Below are positions 1 to 7,576 of a stretch of 64,000 nt of DNA, one piece after another (position 1 is the stretch's first letter; each line of letters starts with the position of its first letter). The stretch comes from JACKNG01 sp050184115 (lineage in GTDB: Bacteria > Pseudomonadota > Gammaproteobacteria > Ga0077536). The position numbers were made by a program, and so were the translations under genes. Location: the NCBI GenBank assembly GCA_050184115.1, contig JBFXAQ010000004.1, positions 1 to 64,000 of the forward strand, in the 5' to 3' direction. The notes beneath the pieces are model-generated. The model was not told the DNA's origin, made no database searches, and saw nothing but the letters and a program-made list of their open reading frames with translations.

Positions 1-157
1 GGCGGCTTCACTTTTACGAGTCGATGATGGTGGCGGGAGTCGGATTGACTCGCCCGCGCTTGCTGCGCGTGCTCGCCCCTGCGGGGCGCCGTCACTGCGT
101 TCCGGCGTCCAAATTCGCTCCGCGAATTTGTCGAACGATAGGTTCTCATCAGGTCCG
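1..157. other. Intergenic, tRNA-3'-end-like and hairpin-rich sequence
   Basis: No gene is supported here. On the minus strand, 28-46 reads like the T-arm and acceptor end of a tRNA finishing in CCA, without the rest of a tRNA. Two compact hairpins follow: 74-79 with 83-88, and 111-118 with 122-129 (AAATTCGC arms). A 71-codon open frame crosses this stretch but is made of these structures and the neighbouring tRNA, so it is not called. The impression is of tRNA-derived intergenic repeat debris. From memory, similar sequence sits beside tRNA genes in other Gammaproteobacteria. Confidence 0.5.
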
Positions 158-223
158 GTCCCCCAGCCACACCAAGAAAAAACGCGCCCGAAGGCGCGCA
201 TTTTCTTGGTGTGGCTGGGGGAC
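158..223. repeat. Perfect 23-nt inverted repeat duplicating the tRNA-Gln 3' end
   Basis: Bases 158-180 and 201-223 are exact reverse complements. The right arm includes the last 12 nucleotides of the tRNA-Gln gene plus 11 nucleotides downstream. The 20-nt centre holds a six-pair GC hairpin (183-188 with 193-198, loop CGAA). A transcript could therefore fold as one very long stem including the tRNA 3' strand. Confidence 0.85.
178..200 (-). terminator. Rho-independent terminator of tRNA-Gln
   Basis: Read on the minus strand just after the tRNA: a six-pair GC stem with a TTCG loop followed by six T. It lies 11 nt beyond the CCA end. The A-run before the stem and the T-run after it extend pairing into the larger inverted repeat. 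Confidence 0.75.
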
Positions 224-285
224 TAGGATTCGAACCTAGACTGGCGGAGTCAGAGTCCGCTGTCCTACCGTTAGACGATCCCCCA
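212..285 (-). tRNA. tRNA-Gln (anticodon CUG)
   Basis: The minus strand folds as a 74-nt tRNA. The seven-pair acceptor stem is TGGGGGA with TCCCCCA, followed by discriminator G and an encoded CCA. The anticodon stem GCGGA/TCCGC encloses loop CTCTGAC, giving anticodon CUG, which reads CAG (glutamine). The T-arm contains GGTTCGAATCC. The sequence resembles other bacterial tRNA-Gln genes, which start with TGGGG and end with CCCCAGCCA. Confidence 0.95.
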
Positions 286-303
286 AGGGATGGTGCGACA
301 TAG

Positions 304-330
304 GCTATAAGCTACGCGCTTCGAGTTCAA
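304..330 (-). promoter_or_regulatory. Possible promoter of tRNA-Gln
   Basis: On the minus strand TTGAAC (325-330) and TATAGC (304-309) are 15 bp apart, shorter than the optimum, about 18 bp upstream of the mature tRNA 5' end. Position is right but both boxes are imperfect. Confidence 0.3.
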
Positions 331-340
331 ACTCTCGCGC

Positions 341-691
341 TCAGAACCGCTTTTCGCAGCGATGAATGAGCGTTTGCAGCATCTGCGACAGTTCGACCAG
401 TCCGGCGATCAGGCGCTGTGCAGCGTCTCCTTCCACGAGTCCCACGTCGGCAGCGACATAGAGCTTCGTACGCAGTTCGGCGCAGATGCTGCGTGCGACG
501 TGCAGCGACCGTGCGAACTGCGGGCGGGCGCGTCCTTCGTAGCCTGCGGCGATACTTGCCGCGAGTGCCAGCGACGCGCGCGTGACTTGCTCGCGGAATA
601 CGGGGTCCGGACAGTCCGCCATCGCTTGATAGGTTGCGGTGGCGAGGCCGCGAGCCCGCGTCCATGCCTGCCTTCCCTGCAGTGCGTCCAC
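341..691 (-). CDS. Four-helix-bundle protein (23S rRNA intervening-sequence protein family)
   Basis: The 116-residue product is almost entirely helical and matches the small four-helix-bundle family first seen inside 23S rRNA intervening sequences and also found as free-standing genes. The family signature is visible: Q or R before an 'SLALAASIAAGYEGRA' segment, a conserved F, then R-S-x-x-E-L-R-T and a final amphipathic helix. The start is a GTG placed five bases after a perfect AGGAGG, which outweighs the ATG options in other frames. It lies about 70 bases downstream of rpsI on the same strand and may be read through from the rplM promoter. The molecular function of the family is unknown; structural homologues form pentamers. 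Confidence 0.8.
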   Translation of the reverse strand: MDALQGRQAWTRARGLATATYQAMADCPDPVFREQVTRASLALAASIAAGYEGRARPQFARSLHVARSICAELRTKLYVAADVGLVEGDAAQRLIAGLVELSQMLQTLIHRCEKRF

Positions 692-759
692 GGCAACCTC
701 CTGTCGCCGTTGGCCCGGGCGATGATCGTACCGCCCGGATTCGAATCAAGGTGCGCCGA

Positions 760-1152
760 TCAGCGCTTGCTGTACTGCGGCCGTTTGCGCGCCTTGTGCA
801 GCCCGACCTTCTTGCGTTCCACCTCGCGGGCGTCGCGCGTGACGAAGCCGGCCTGGCGCAGCGGGCGGCGCAGGGTCTCGTCGTACTCGATCAGCGCACG
901 CGTGATGCCGTGACGGATGGCGCCGGCCTGACCGGTGCCACCGCCGCCCTCGACGGTGACGTTGATGTCGAAGTTGTCGGCCATGTCGACGGTCTGCAGC
1001 GGCTGGCGCACGACCATGCGGCCGGTCTCGCGGCCGAAATACTCGTCGAGCGGACGGCCGTTGATGACGATCTTGCCGGTGCCGCGGCTGAGGAACACGC
1101 GCGCCGACGAAGTCTTGCGGCGGCCGGTGGCGTAATGGGTGTCTGCTGCCAT
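760..1152 (-). CDS. rpsI: 30S ribosomal protein S9
   Basis: A 130-residue protein, the same length as the E. coli protein. It begins with the family's GRRKTSSARVFL segment and ends in the basic tail KARKRPQYSKR that reaches the P-site tRNA on the 30S head. It follows rplM by four bases, the standard bacterial order, so the two are cotranscribed from the promoter at 1619-1647. The start ATG is the first in frame after the rplM stop. Nothing is unusual about the sequence. Confidence 0.98.
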   Translation of the reverse strand: MAADTHYATGRRKTSSARVFLSRGTGKIVINGRPLDEYFGRETGRMVVRQPLQTVDMADNFDINVTVEGGGGTGQAGAIRHGITRALIEYDETLRRPLRQAGFVTRDAREVERKKVGLHKARKRPQYSKR

Positions 1153-1156
1153 GGGA

Positions 1157-1585
1157 TCAGATTTCCAGGGGGATCGGTTGCTGCGCGGTGTGGCGATGCT
1201 CGGGACCGGCGTAGATCTTGAGCTTGCTGTACATCTGGCGACCCAGCGGACCCTTCGGCAGCATGCCCTTGACGGCGCGCTCGATGATCGTCTCGGGCGA
1301 CTTCGCGCGCAGCTTGTCGAAGTTGATCGACTTCAGGCCGCCGATGAAACCGGAATGCCGGTGATACATCTTGTCCTGGGTCTTGTTGCCCGTGACGCGG
1401 ATCTTCTCGGCATTGACGACGACGATGTAATCGCCGGTGTCCATGTGCGGGGTATAGGTCGGCTTGTGCTTGCCGCGCAGGCGGCGCGCGATCTCGCTGG
1501 CGAGACGACCGAGCACCTGGTCCGTCGCGTCGACCACGTACCAGTCGCGTTTGATCGTCGACGGCGTCGCAGTGTAAGTTTTCAT
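1157..1585 (-). CDS. rplM: 50S ribosomal protein L13
   Basis: The product has 142 residues, as in E. coli. It begins MKTYTATPSTIKRDWYVVDA and carries the L13 landmarks VLGRLASEIA, 'GDYIVVVNAEKIRVTGNK' and 'AVKGMLPKGPLGR'. The open frame runs upstream to about 2404, but that extension lies antisense to coq7 and has no ribosomal similarity, so the ATG at 1585 is chosen. L13 is an early-assembling 50S protein and in E. coli can repress its own operon by binding the mRNA leader; the roughly 27-nt leader here is short. It is the first gene of the rplM-rpsI operon. Confidence 0.98.
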   Translation of the reverse strand: MKTYTATPSTIKRDWYVVDATDQVLGRLASEIARRLRGKHKPTYTPHMDTGDYIVVVNAEKIRVTGNKTQDKMYHRHSGFIGGLKSINFDKLRAKSPETIIERAVKGMLPKGPLGRQMYSKLKIYAGPEHRHTAQQPIPLEI

Positions 1586-1618
1586 CGTTTGGGCAAAAGT
1601 GCTGGGAAAAGACGCGCA

Positions 1619-1647
1619 ATGGTAAGGACAGTGCCGGGGGGTGTCAA
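1619..1647 (-). promoter_or_regulatory. Sigma70 promoter of rplM-rpsI
   Basis: On the minus strand a perfect TTGACA (1642-1647) is separated by exactly 17 bp from TACCAT (1619-1624, four of six consensus bases). The predicted start near 1612 leaves a short leader before the rplM ATG at 1585. Confidence 0.8.
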
Positions 1648-1723
1648 TGCAAAATGGCGCACTGCGGCAGGGGTCCGGCCCTGCTCCCGCGCCGTCCCCG
1701 GCTGGGCCGGCTGAGGCTGCGCG

Positions 1724-2365
1724 ATGCGCCGTCCGCGACCCGCCGACGCCCTCGTCTGTCGCCTCGACACGGTGCTGCGCGCCGCCACCGGGAGCGTCCT
1801 GCGCCAGCGCCGCCCGTATCCCGCGGCGGCGGTCGAACAGGTCGCGCCGCTCGACGAGGCCGCCAGCCGTCACGCCGCCGGCCTGATGCGGGTCAACCAC
1901 GCCGGGGAGGTCTGTGCCCAGGCGCTGTATGTCGGCCAGTCCTTGCTGGCGCGGAGCGAGCGTACCCGGGCGCGCCTGCTCGAGGCGGCGCGCGAGGAAG
2001 GTGACCACCTGTTCTGGTGCGAGGCCCGCCTGGCGGAACTCGGCGCCCGGCCGAGCCGGCTCGACCCCCTCTGGTTCGGCGGCGCGCTGGCCATCGGGCT
2101 GTCGGCGGCGGTTTTCGGCGATCGCGCCAGCCTCGGCTTCGTCGAGGAGACCGAGCGCCAGGTGGTTCGTCACCTCGAGGGCCATCTCGCTGAGCTGCCG
2201 CCCGCCGATCGACGCAGCCGGGCGGTGGTCGAGGTGATGCGGGCTGACGAGGCACGTCACGCCGACGACGCCCGCACCCGCGGCGCGCTGCCGATGCCCT
2301 GGCCGGTGCGCCGGCTGATGGGCCTGCAGGCGCGGGTCATGACCACGCTCGCCTACTGGATTTGA
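1724..2365 (+). CDS. coq7: Coq7-type demethoxyubiquinone hydroxylase
   Basis: A 213-residue di-iron hydroxylase that adds the last ring hydroxyl in ubiquinone biosynthesis, the role taken by UbiF in E. coli and by Coq7 in Pseudomonas. The ferritin-like four-helix core shows the expected ligands: E62 (in MRVNHAGEVCAQALY), E92 and H95 (EEGDH), E144 and then E176/H179 (DEARH). The hydrophobic helix around residues 119-132 fits membrane association. The start ATG gives a length close to Pseudomonas Coq7. It is divergent from rplM with about 138 bases between, which holds the rplM promoter; I see no clear coq7 promoter. Confidence 0.93.
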   Translation: MRRPRPADALVCRLDTVLRAATGSVLRQRRPYPAAAVEQVAPLDEAASRHAAGLMRVNHAGEVCAQALYVGQSLLARSERTRARLLEAAREEGDHLFWCEARLAELGARPSRLDPLWFGGALAIGLSAAVFGDRASLGFVEETERQVVRHLEGHLAELPPADRRSRAVVEVMRADEARHADDARTRGALPMPWPVRRLMGLQARVMTTLAYWI

Positions 2366-2410
2366 ACCATCGATCGACGCCCACCGCGGGCGCCAACGGA
2401 TCACAACGAC

Positions 2411-3796
2411 ATGAAACTACCGTCGCGCCTTGCCGTGCGCTGCGCCGCCACCCTCGTGTTCCTGCTCGTGCTCGGGGAGCGGCTGGCGCTCGCCGCGCTA
2501 CCCGCCATCGCCGACGGTCAACCGCTGCCCAGCCTCGCGCCGATGCTCGACCAGGTGACGCCGGCGGTGGTCAACATCGCCACCGAAGGTCATGTCGAGC
2601 TGCGCACCAACCCCTTGTTCAACGACCCCTTCTTCCGGCGCTTCTTCAACTTTCCCGAGCGTGCGCTGCGCCGTAAGACGCAGAGCCTGGGTTCGGGGGT
2701 CATCGTCGACGCCGCGCGCGGGCTGATCCTGACCAACAACCACGTCATCGCCAACGCCGACGCCATCACGGTCAACCTCCGCGACGGCCGCGACTTCGCC
2801 GCCGAGCTGGTCGGTAGCGACCCGGACACCGACGTTGCGGTCATCCGCATCCCACCCGAACGCCTGACGGCGGTGAAACTGGCCGATTCGGACGCGCTGC
2901 GTGTCGGTGACTTCGTCGTCGCCATCGGCAATCCGTTCGGGCTCGGCCAGACCGTGACCTCGGGCATCATCAGCGCGCTGGCACGCTCGGGGCTCGGCAT
3001 CACGGGTTACGAAGACCTTATCCAGACCGATGCCTCGATCAACCCCGGCAACTCGGGCGGCGCATTGGTCAACCTGCGCGGCGAACTGGTCGGCATCAAC
3101 ACCGCCATCTACTCGCAGAGCGGCGGCAACATCGGCATCGGCTTCGCCATTCCCGCCAACATGGCGCACGACGTCATGGAACAGCTGGTCAGCTTCGGCG
3201 AGGTACGGCGAGGTTTCCTCGGTACGCAGTTCCAGGATCTCAACGCCGAACTCGTCGAGGCCTTCGACCTGCCGGTGAGCGAGGGCGCGGTGCTGGCGAG
3301 CGTGGCGCCGGGTTCGCCGGCGGCCAAGGCCGGCCTGCGGCCCGGTGACGTCATCGTCGAATTCAATGGCCGCAAGGTGGCGAGCGCGGCGGACCTGCGC
3401 AACCAGATCGGGCTCGCCCGTGTTGGCGCGAAGGTCGCGGTGACGTACGTACGCGAGGGCCGGCAACAGCACGGCACGGTCGAAATCGGCGCGCGCGACG
3501 AACTCGCGGGGCGCAATGCCGGTGTGCGCAACGAGCGCCTGTCGAACGTCACCATCGGCGACATCCCGGAGAACTCGCCGGCCTACGGTCGCATTGCCGG
3601 CGTCATGATCCACGGCATCGAACCAGGTTCACGGGCGTGGGCCGCGGGCCTGCGCGAGGGCGACATCATCAGTTCGGTCAACCGCGTGCCGACGCCCTCG
3701 GTGGCGGCTTTCGTGCAGGTCGTCGACGGCATCCAGGGACAATTGCTGCTGAGCGTGCACCGCGGCGCACAGGCCGCCTACGTCGTCATCAAGTAG
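2411..3796 (+). CDS. degQ: DegP/DegQ-family periplasmic serine endoprotease
   Basis: A 461-residue HtrA protease. Residues 1-29 form a signal peptide ending near ALAA. The trypsin-like domain has the triad H111 (TNNHV), D141 (DTDVAV) and S215 (NPGNSGGAL). Two PDZ domains follow, roughly 265-345 and 370-455; the first starts after 'RGFLGTQFQDL' and the second contains 'GVMIHGIEPGS'. The two PDZ domains and cleaved leader separate it from DegS/AlgW-type membrane-anchored sensors and point to quality control of envelope proteins. The loop near residues 64-90 (NPLFNDPFFRRFFNFPE) matches the LA loop of DegQ/MucD. It is convergent with oxyR, 17 bases apart. DegP, DegQ and MucD cannot be told apart here. 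Confidence 0.93.
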   Translation: MKLPSRLAVRCAATLVFLLVLGERLALAALPAIADGQPLPSLAPMLDQVTPAVVNIATEGHVELRTNPLFNDPFFRRFFNFPERALRRKTQSLGSGVIVDAARGLILTNNHVIANADAITVNLRDGRDFAAELVGSDPDTDVAVIRIPPERLTAVKLADSDALRVGDFVVAIGNPFGLGQTVTSGIISALARSGLGITGYEDLIQTDASINPGNSGGALVNLRGELVGINTAIYSQSGGNIGIGFAIPANMAHDVMEQLVSFGEVRRGFLGTQFQDLNAELVEAFDLPVSEGAVLASVAPGSPAAKAGLRPGDVIVEFNGRKVASAADLRNQIGLARVGAKVAVTYVREGRQQHGTVEIGARDELAGRNAGVRNERLSNVTIGDIPENSPAYGRIAGVMIHGIEPGSRAWAAGLREGDIISSVNRVPTPSVAAFVQVVDGIQGQLLLSVHRGAQAAYVVIK

Positions 3797-3813
3797 CGCC
3801 GCCGCGCGGCGTT

Positions 3814-4740
3814 TCAGCTGCTGTACTTGACGCCGTCGAGGTGCGCGGCACGCACCACCTCGGCGATGCAGTTGATCAGGGCCGGGCGCGCGAAGCCGCG
3901 CCGGTAGAACACGGCGATGGTGCGTGCCGGCACGGGACGGGCGAACGGCCGCAACACGACGTGGCGGCCGAGTTCCTTGTTCAGCGGCATGGTCGCGGGC
4001 ACGACCGTGACACCAGCGCCGGTGGCGACCATCTGCATGATGGTGTCGAGCGAACTGCCTTCGAGCGTGCGCTGCATGTCGTCGGTGCCGCCGCGTTCGA
4101 GATCGAGACAGGCCGGGCAGATGTCCACGACCTGCTCGCGGAAGCAGTTGCGTGCGCCGAGCAGGAGCAGGGTCTCACCAGCGAGATCGGCTGGCTTGAC
4201 GGACTTGTGCCGAGCCAGCGCATGTTCCTTGGGGACGGCGACGTTGAACGGCTCCTCGTAGAGCGGGCGCGAGACCAGGCGCGAATCACGGAAGGGCAGT
4301 GACATGATCACGGCGTCGAGTTCGCCGCGGCGCAGGTCCTCGGCGAGCTCGTCGGTGAAACCTTCGCGCACGATCAGGCCGAGTTTCGGCGCGCGCCTTT
4401 TCAGCGCGGAAATCAGGCGCGGTACGAGGAACGGGCCTACGGTATAGATGACGCCGAGCCGCAGCGAACTGCCGAGGGGATCCTGGGCGGCGGCGGCGGT
4501 TTCACGCAGGGCATCGGCGGCGCCGAGGACTTCCTCGGCCTGGGCGACGAGGGTTTCGCCGACGGGGGTCACGATGACTTCGCTGCGGCTGCGTTCGAAG
4601 ATGCGCACGCCGAGTTCCTCTTCGAGCTTGCGCACGCCGACGCTCAAGGTCGGTTGGCTGACGAAACAGGCCTCGGCGGCCTTGCCGAAGTGACGGTGCC
4701 GCGCTACGGCGACGATGTAGCGCAGTTCCGTGAGGGTCAC
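3814..4740 (-). CDS. oxyR: Hydrogen peroxide-sensing LysR regulator OxyR
   Basis: A 308-residue LysR-type activator. The N-terminal helix-turn-helix covers about residues 1-60 (HFGKAAEACFVSQPTLSVGV). The effector domain carries C199 and C208 in the segment GARNCFREQVVDIC, the exact positions of the redox-active pair of E. coli OxyR, with the 'GAGVTVVPATM' loop further on. This allows confident naming rather than a generic LysR call. Peroxide forms a disulfide between the pair and switches DNA binding. The start is a GTG, 15 bases after the stop of the cbbY-like gene, so the two are probably cotranscribed. A third cysteine, C211, lies close to the sensor pair. Confidence 0.93.
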   Translation of the reverse strand: MTLTELRYIVAVARHRHFGKAAEACFVSQPTLSVGVRKLEEELGVRIFERSRSEVIVTPVGETLVAQAEEVLGAADALRETAAAAQDPLGSSLRLGVIYTVGPFLVPRLISALKRRAPKLGLIVREGFTDELAEDLRRGELDAVIMSLPFRDSRLVSRPLYEEPFNVAVPKEHALARHKSVKPADLAGETLLLLGARNCFREQVVDICPACLDLERGGTDDMQRTLEGSSLDTIMQMVATGAGVTVVPATMPLNKELGRHVVLRPFARPVPARTIAVFYRRGFARPALINCIAEVVRAAHLDGVKYSS

Positions 4741-4755
4741 GCGGCGCGGCCGGGA

Positions 4756-5550
4756 TCAGGCGGAAGCACGCACCCGGGGGCGCAGCGCGCGCGGCGCGCG
4801 ATCGACGAGCAGGGCGTCCAGCAACGCGACGTCGAGCAGGCGGCGGCCGTGGGCGTCGCCGGCGGCAACGGTGAATGGCGCATCGGGCTCGCCGGCCGAG
4901 TCCACGACGAGGGCGGCGCCCGCAAAATCGTGCCCACGCGTGAAGCGATGGGTGGTGACGATGGTCGCCAGACCGGCCGCCTGCGCTGCGAGCAGGCCGT
5001 TGCGCGTGTCTTCCAGCACCACGACTCGCGCGAGATCGGTGTCGAGTTCGGCCAGGACTGCTTCGTAGACTGCCGGTGAAGGCTTTTTCTCTGGCACGGT
5101 GTCGCAGGTCTGGATGGTGACGAACCAGTCGCGCCAGCCTGGTGGCAGGTTGTTGTCGAGCAGGGCGTCGCAGTTGCCGCGGGCCGAACTCGTCGCGATC
5201 GCCATCTTGATCCCAGCCGCGCGTGCTTCGTCGATCAGGCGCCGGATGCCGGGGCGCAGGGCCAGCGCGCCATCGCTCACCATGGCGGCGTAACGGCGCG
5301 TCTTGGCGCGGTGCAGGGTACGCACGAAGTCGTCGAACGCGGCATCATCGGCAAAGCGGCCGCGCAGGTCGCGGCCGTAAGCGGTGATGCGCTCGCGACC
5401 GCCCGAGATGGCGAGGAGTTCGGCGTAGAGTGCGGGCGTCCAGTTCCAGTCGAGGCCGAATTCCCCGAAGATCGCGTTGAAAGCGAGACGATGGACTTCC
5501 TCGGTATCGGCGAGCGTCCCGTCGACGTCGAAGATGATGGCTTGGAGCAT
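4756..5550 (-). CDS. cbbY: HAD phosphatase of the CbbY type
   Basis: A 264-residue HAD subfamily IA hydrolase. The catalytic aspartates are D8 and D10 in the first motif (IIFDVDGTLAD), followed by motif II in 'MAIATSS', K in 'PEKKPSPAVYE' and acidic motif IV 'VVVLEDTRNG'. The cap sequence 'NWTPALYAELLAISGGRERI' is typical of CbbY, which in Calvin-cycle organisms dephosphorylates the Rubisco inhibitor xylulose-1,5-bisphosphate. The frame is open upstream to 5802, but the ATG at 5550 follows a GGGAAG site and matches family starts. No Rubisco genes are in the window, so the substrate is inferred; beta-phosphoglucomutase-like activity is the alternative. It precedes oxyR on the same strand. Confidence 0.75.
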   Translation of the reverse strand: MLQAIIFDVDGTLADTEEVHRLAFNAIFGEFGLDWNWTPALYAELLAISGGRERITAYGRDLRGRFADDAAFDDFVRTLHRAKTRRYAAMVSDGALALRPGIRRLIDEARAAGIKMAIATSSARGNCDALLDNNLPPGWRDWFVTIQTCDTVPEKKPSPAVYEAVLAELDTDLARVVVLEDTRNGLLAAQAAGLATIVTTHRFTRGHDFAGAALVVDSAGEPDAPFTVAAGDAHGRRLLDVALLDALLVDRAPRALRPRVRASA

Positions 5551-5802
5551 GTCTTCCCTGGGGGCGCTCTGCGGCGCAATAGCGACAGCGTGTTGCGAGT
5601 CTAACACGAAAATTTCCAAATAACCTATTGATCCAGTGTGAAGCGTGTCAAATTTGCAACACAAATTCATGAAGTTATCGGGCGTGTCACGGGAAACTTT
5701 GAGGCTTGTGTGTTGCAATGCAAGAAAAACCGGCGCGATGTCGGGTGAGAGCGCGATTGCGCGGGATCGTTCCCGGCGCGTCGTGCAATCCGGGCGGGCC
5801 AC
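5551..5802. promoter_or_regulatory. Divergent, AT-richer regulatory region with repeated TGTTGC motifs
   Basis: This gap between the cbbY-like gene and the radical SAM gene is clearly less GC-rich than its surroundings. A 10-bp inverted repeat, TTGCAACACA (5654-5663) and TGTGTTGCAA (5709-5718), is joined by a third TGTTGC at 5591-5596. An 8-bp direct repeat GCGTGTCA occurs at 5643-5650 and 5682-5689. These look like operator sites for a regulator I cannot name. No strong -35/-10 pair is obvious. Confidence 0.45.
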
Positions 5803-6879
5803 TTGAACGACGGCCCGCGCCAGCCACCCAAGGGTCGTGGTGCAAGCTTTCGCCCAGACCCACGCTACGGCGAACTCGGCCGTGAAGCCTTCGACGACGG
5901 CTGGGGCAGCGCAGACGAGGCGCCGCCCCCGCTACGTACCACGGTGACCGACGAACGGGCGGCCTCGATCATCAACCGCAATCGTTCCCCCGACCTCCCG
6001 TTCAACCTCTCGATCAACCCCTACCGCGGCTGCGAGCACGGTTGTTCCTACTGCTACGCGCGGCCGGCGCACGCCTATGTCGATCTCTCGCCGGGCCTCG
6101 ACTTCGAGAGTCGACTGTTCGCCAAGCCGGACGCCGCGGCGCTGTTGCGCCGTGAACTGGGCCGTCCGTCCTATCGCTGTGAACCGATATCACTCGGTGC
6201 CAATACCGACGCCTACCAGCCGATCGAACGTCGGTTGCGCATCACGCGCGGAATTCTGGAAGTGCTCGCCGAGTGCAGTCACCCGGTGACCATCGTCACC
6301 AAGTCGGCGCTGGTCGAACGCGACCTCGACCTGCTCGCGCCGATGGCGGCGCAGGGTCTCGTCCAGGTGTTCGTCTCCGTCACCACGCTCGATCGCGAGC
6401 TCGCCCGGCGCATGGAACCGCGCGCGGCGGCGCCGCAGCGGCGCCTGGAGGCGATCCGCCGTCTCGCCGCCGCCGGCGTGCCGACGGGCGTGATGTTCGC
6501 GCCGGTGGTACCGGCGCTGAACGATCACGAACTCGAGCGCGTGCTCGAACACGCCGCGCAGGTCGGTGCCTGCCACGCCGGATACGTGGTGCTGCGCCTG
6601 CCGCGCGAAGTGAACCCGCTGTTCAAGGACTGGCTCAGGCAGCACTACCCGCTGCGCTACGAGCGCGTCATGGGGCGCATCCGTGAGTTGCGTGACGGTG
6701 CCGAGAACGACGCCACCTTCGGCCGTCGTCTGGTCGGCCAGGGCGTGTTCGCGCAGCTCGTCCGCCAGCGTTTCGAGCGCGCCTGCCGCGCGCTGGGTCT
6801 GAACCGTTCCGACCATCGACTGGCCTGCGATCGCTTTCGTCCACCCAAGGCGGATGAGCGCCAGCTCGATCTCTTCTGA
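5803..6879 (+). CDS. PA0069-family radical SAM protein
   Basis: A 358-residue radical SAM enzyme of the PA0069 family (related to DNA repair photolyase SplB-like proteins in older annotation). The cluster-binding motif is C77-x3-C81-x2-C84 within 'YRGCEHGCSYCYARP'. The family N-terminal 'INRNRSPDLPFNLSINPYRGCEHG' region and the LGANTDAYQPIE segment are present. It ends with a C-terminal QLDLF motif that resembles a sliding-clamp (beta-clamp) binding peptide. The start is TTG at 5803, the only in-frame choice that keeps the usual N-terminus. Transcribed away from cbbY. The substrate is unknown; a nucleic-acid repair or modification role is only suggested by the clamp-like tail. Confidence 0.85.
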   Translation: MNDGPRQPPKGRGASFRPDPRYGELGREAFDDGWGSADEAPPPLRTTVTDERAASIINRNRSPDLPFNLSINPYRGCEHGCSYCYARPAHAYVDLSPGLDFESRLFAKPDAAALLRRELGRPSYRCEPISLGANTDAYQPIERRLRITRGILEVLAECSHPVTIVTKSALVERDLDLLAPMAAQGLVQVFVSVTTLDRELARRMEPRAAAPQRRLEAIRRLAAAGVPTGVMFAPVVPALNDHELERVLEHAAQVGACHAGYVVLRLPREVNPLFKDWLRQHYPLRYERVMGRIRELRDGAENDATFGRRLVGQGVFAQLVRQRFERACRALGLNRSDHRLACDRFRPPKADERQLDLF

Positions 6880-6886
6880 TCTGCGT

Positions 6887-7570
6887 TCAACGCCGCAAGA
6901 CGCGGATCCAGCGGCGGAAGTTGAACAGCGCGAGCAGTGCCCCGGCGACGTAGGTGAGGGCACAGGCGGTGAGGATACGCCGTGCCGCGGGCAGGTCGTC
7001 CGGCGCGAGGTAGCCGCGTTCGAGGATGGGCAGGGCGCGGGCGAAGCTGGCATCGAACTCGACCGGCAGCGTGACCAGGTGCACGACCACGGGCACCAGC
7101 ATCACCGCGCCACCGGCAATGAGCATGAGCACGCCGGCCGCCGGGCTGCGTGTCATCACCGTCACGAAGGGCATCGCGACCAGCGCGATGGCGCCCCAGC
7201 GTTCGACGCCGATGGCGAACTGCGCCAGGCGTTGGCGCGCGTACAGCGGTCGATAACCGATGTAGTGCTGGATGGCATGGCCGACTTCGTGCGCGGCAAC
7301 GACCACGGCGGCGAGCGAGCGCCGCTCGTGGTGTGGCGCTGACAGCACGACGCAGCGCCGACTCGGATCGAAGTGGTCGCCCTTACCAGCGCTTGCCGCC
7401 TCGACGGTGTAGTCCGTGAGGCCGGCTTTGCGCAGCAGGTGTCGCGCAAACTCGCCGCCGTTGCCGGGGATGTCGTCGCGTTCGACGCCGTGGCGCGCGA
7501 GCACCGCCCGTGCCCACAACGGCGGCCCCAGGATCGCGGCGAACACGAGCAGCAGGACCAGGAGTGGCAT
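6887..7570 (-). CDS. YugP-type membrane zinc metallopeptidase
   Basis: A 227-residue protein of the neutral zinc metallopeptidase family typified by B. subtilis YugP (Pfam Zn_peptidase_2). The active site is H94-E-V-G-H98 in 'AAHEVGHAIQH'. One membrane helix lies at residues 2-20; two or three more follow between about 118 and 170, with another near 200-218, so the catalytic site faces a membrane. The segment 'GDHFDPSRRCVVLS' is conserved in the family. It begins six bases after the stop of the phosphatase gene upstream on the same strand, so the two are very likely cotranscribed. Substrates are not known. Confidence 0.85.
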   Translation of the reverse strand: MPLLVLLLVFAAILGPPLWARAVLARHGVERDDIPGNGGEFARHLLRKAGLTDYTVEAASAGKGDHFDPSRRCVVLSAPHHERRSLAAVVVAAHEVGHAIQHYIGYRPLYARQRLAQFAIGVERWGAIALVAMPFVTVMTRSPAAGVLMLIAGGAVMLVPVVVHLVTLPVEFDASFARALPILERGYLAPDDLPAARRILTACALTYVAGALLALFNFRRWIRVLRR

Positions 7571-7576
7571 GCCGGT

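Noticed and set aside
24..239. 71-codon plus-strand frame overlapping tRNA-Gln
   Set aside because: It is composed of tRNA-derived repeats and the antisense of the tRNA; a typical spurious ORF of such regions.
715..738. GC hairpin downstream of rpsI as a terminator
   Set aside because: Seven-pair stem without a T-run, located just before the next gene's ribosome site; not convincing.
1586..2404. N-terminal extension of the rplM frame
   Set aside because: L13 has 142 residues and the extension is antisense to coq7; the promoter lies inside it.
5551..5802. Upstream extension of the CbbY-like protein to 5802
   Set aside because: The extension has no family similarity, crosses AT-rich regulatory sequence, and the ATG at 5550 has a ribosome site.
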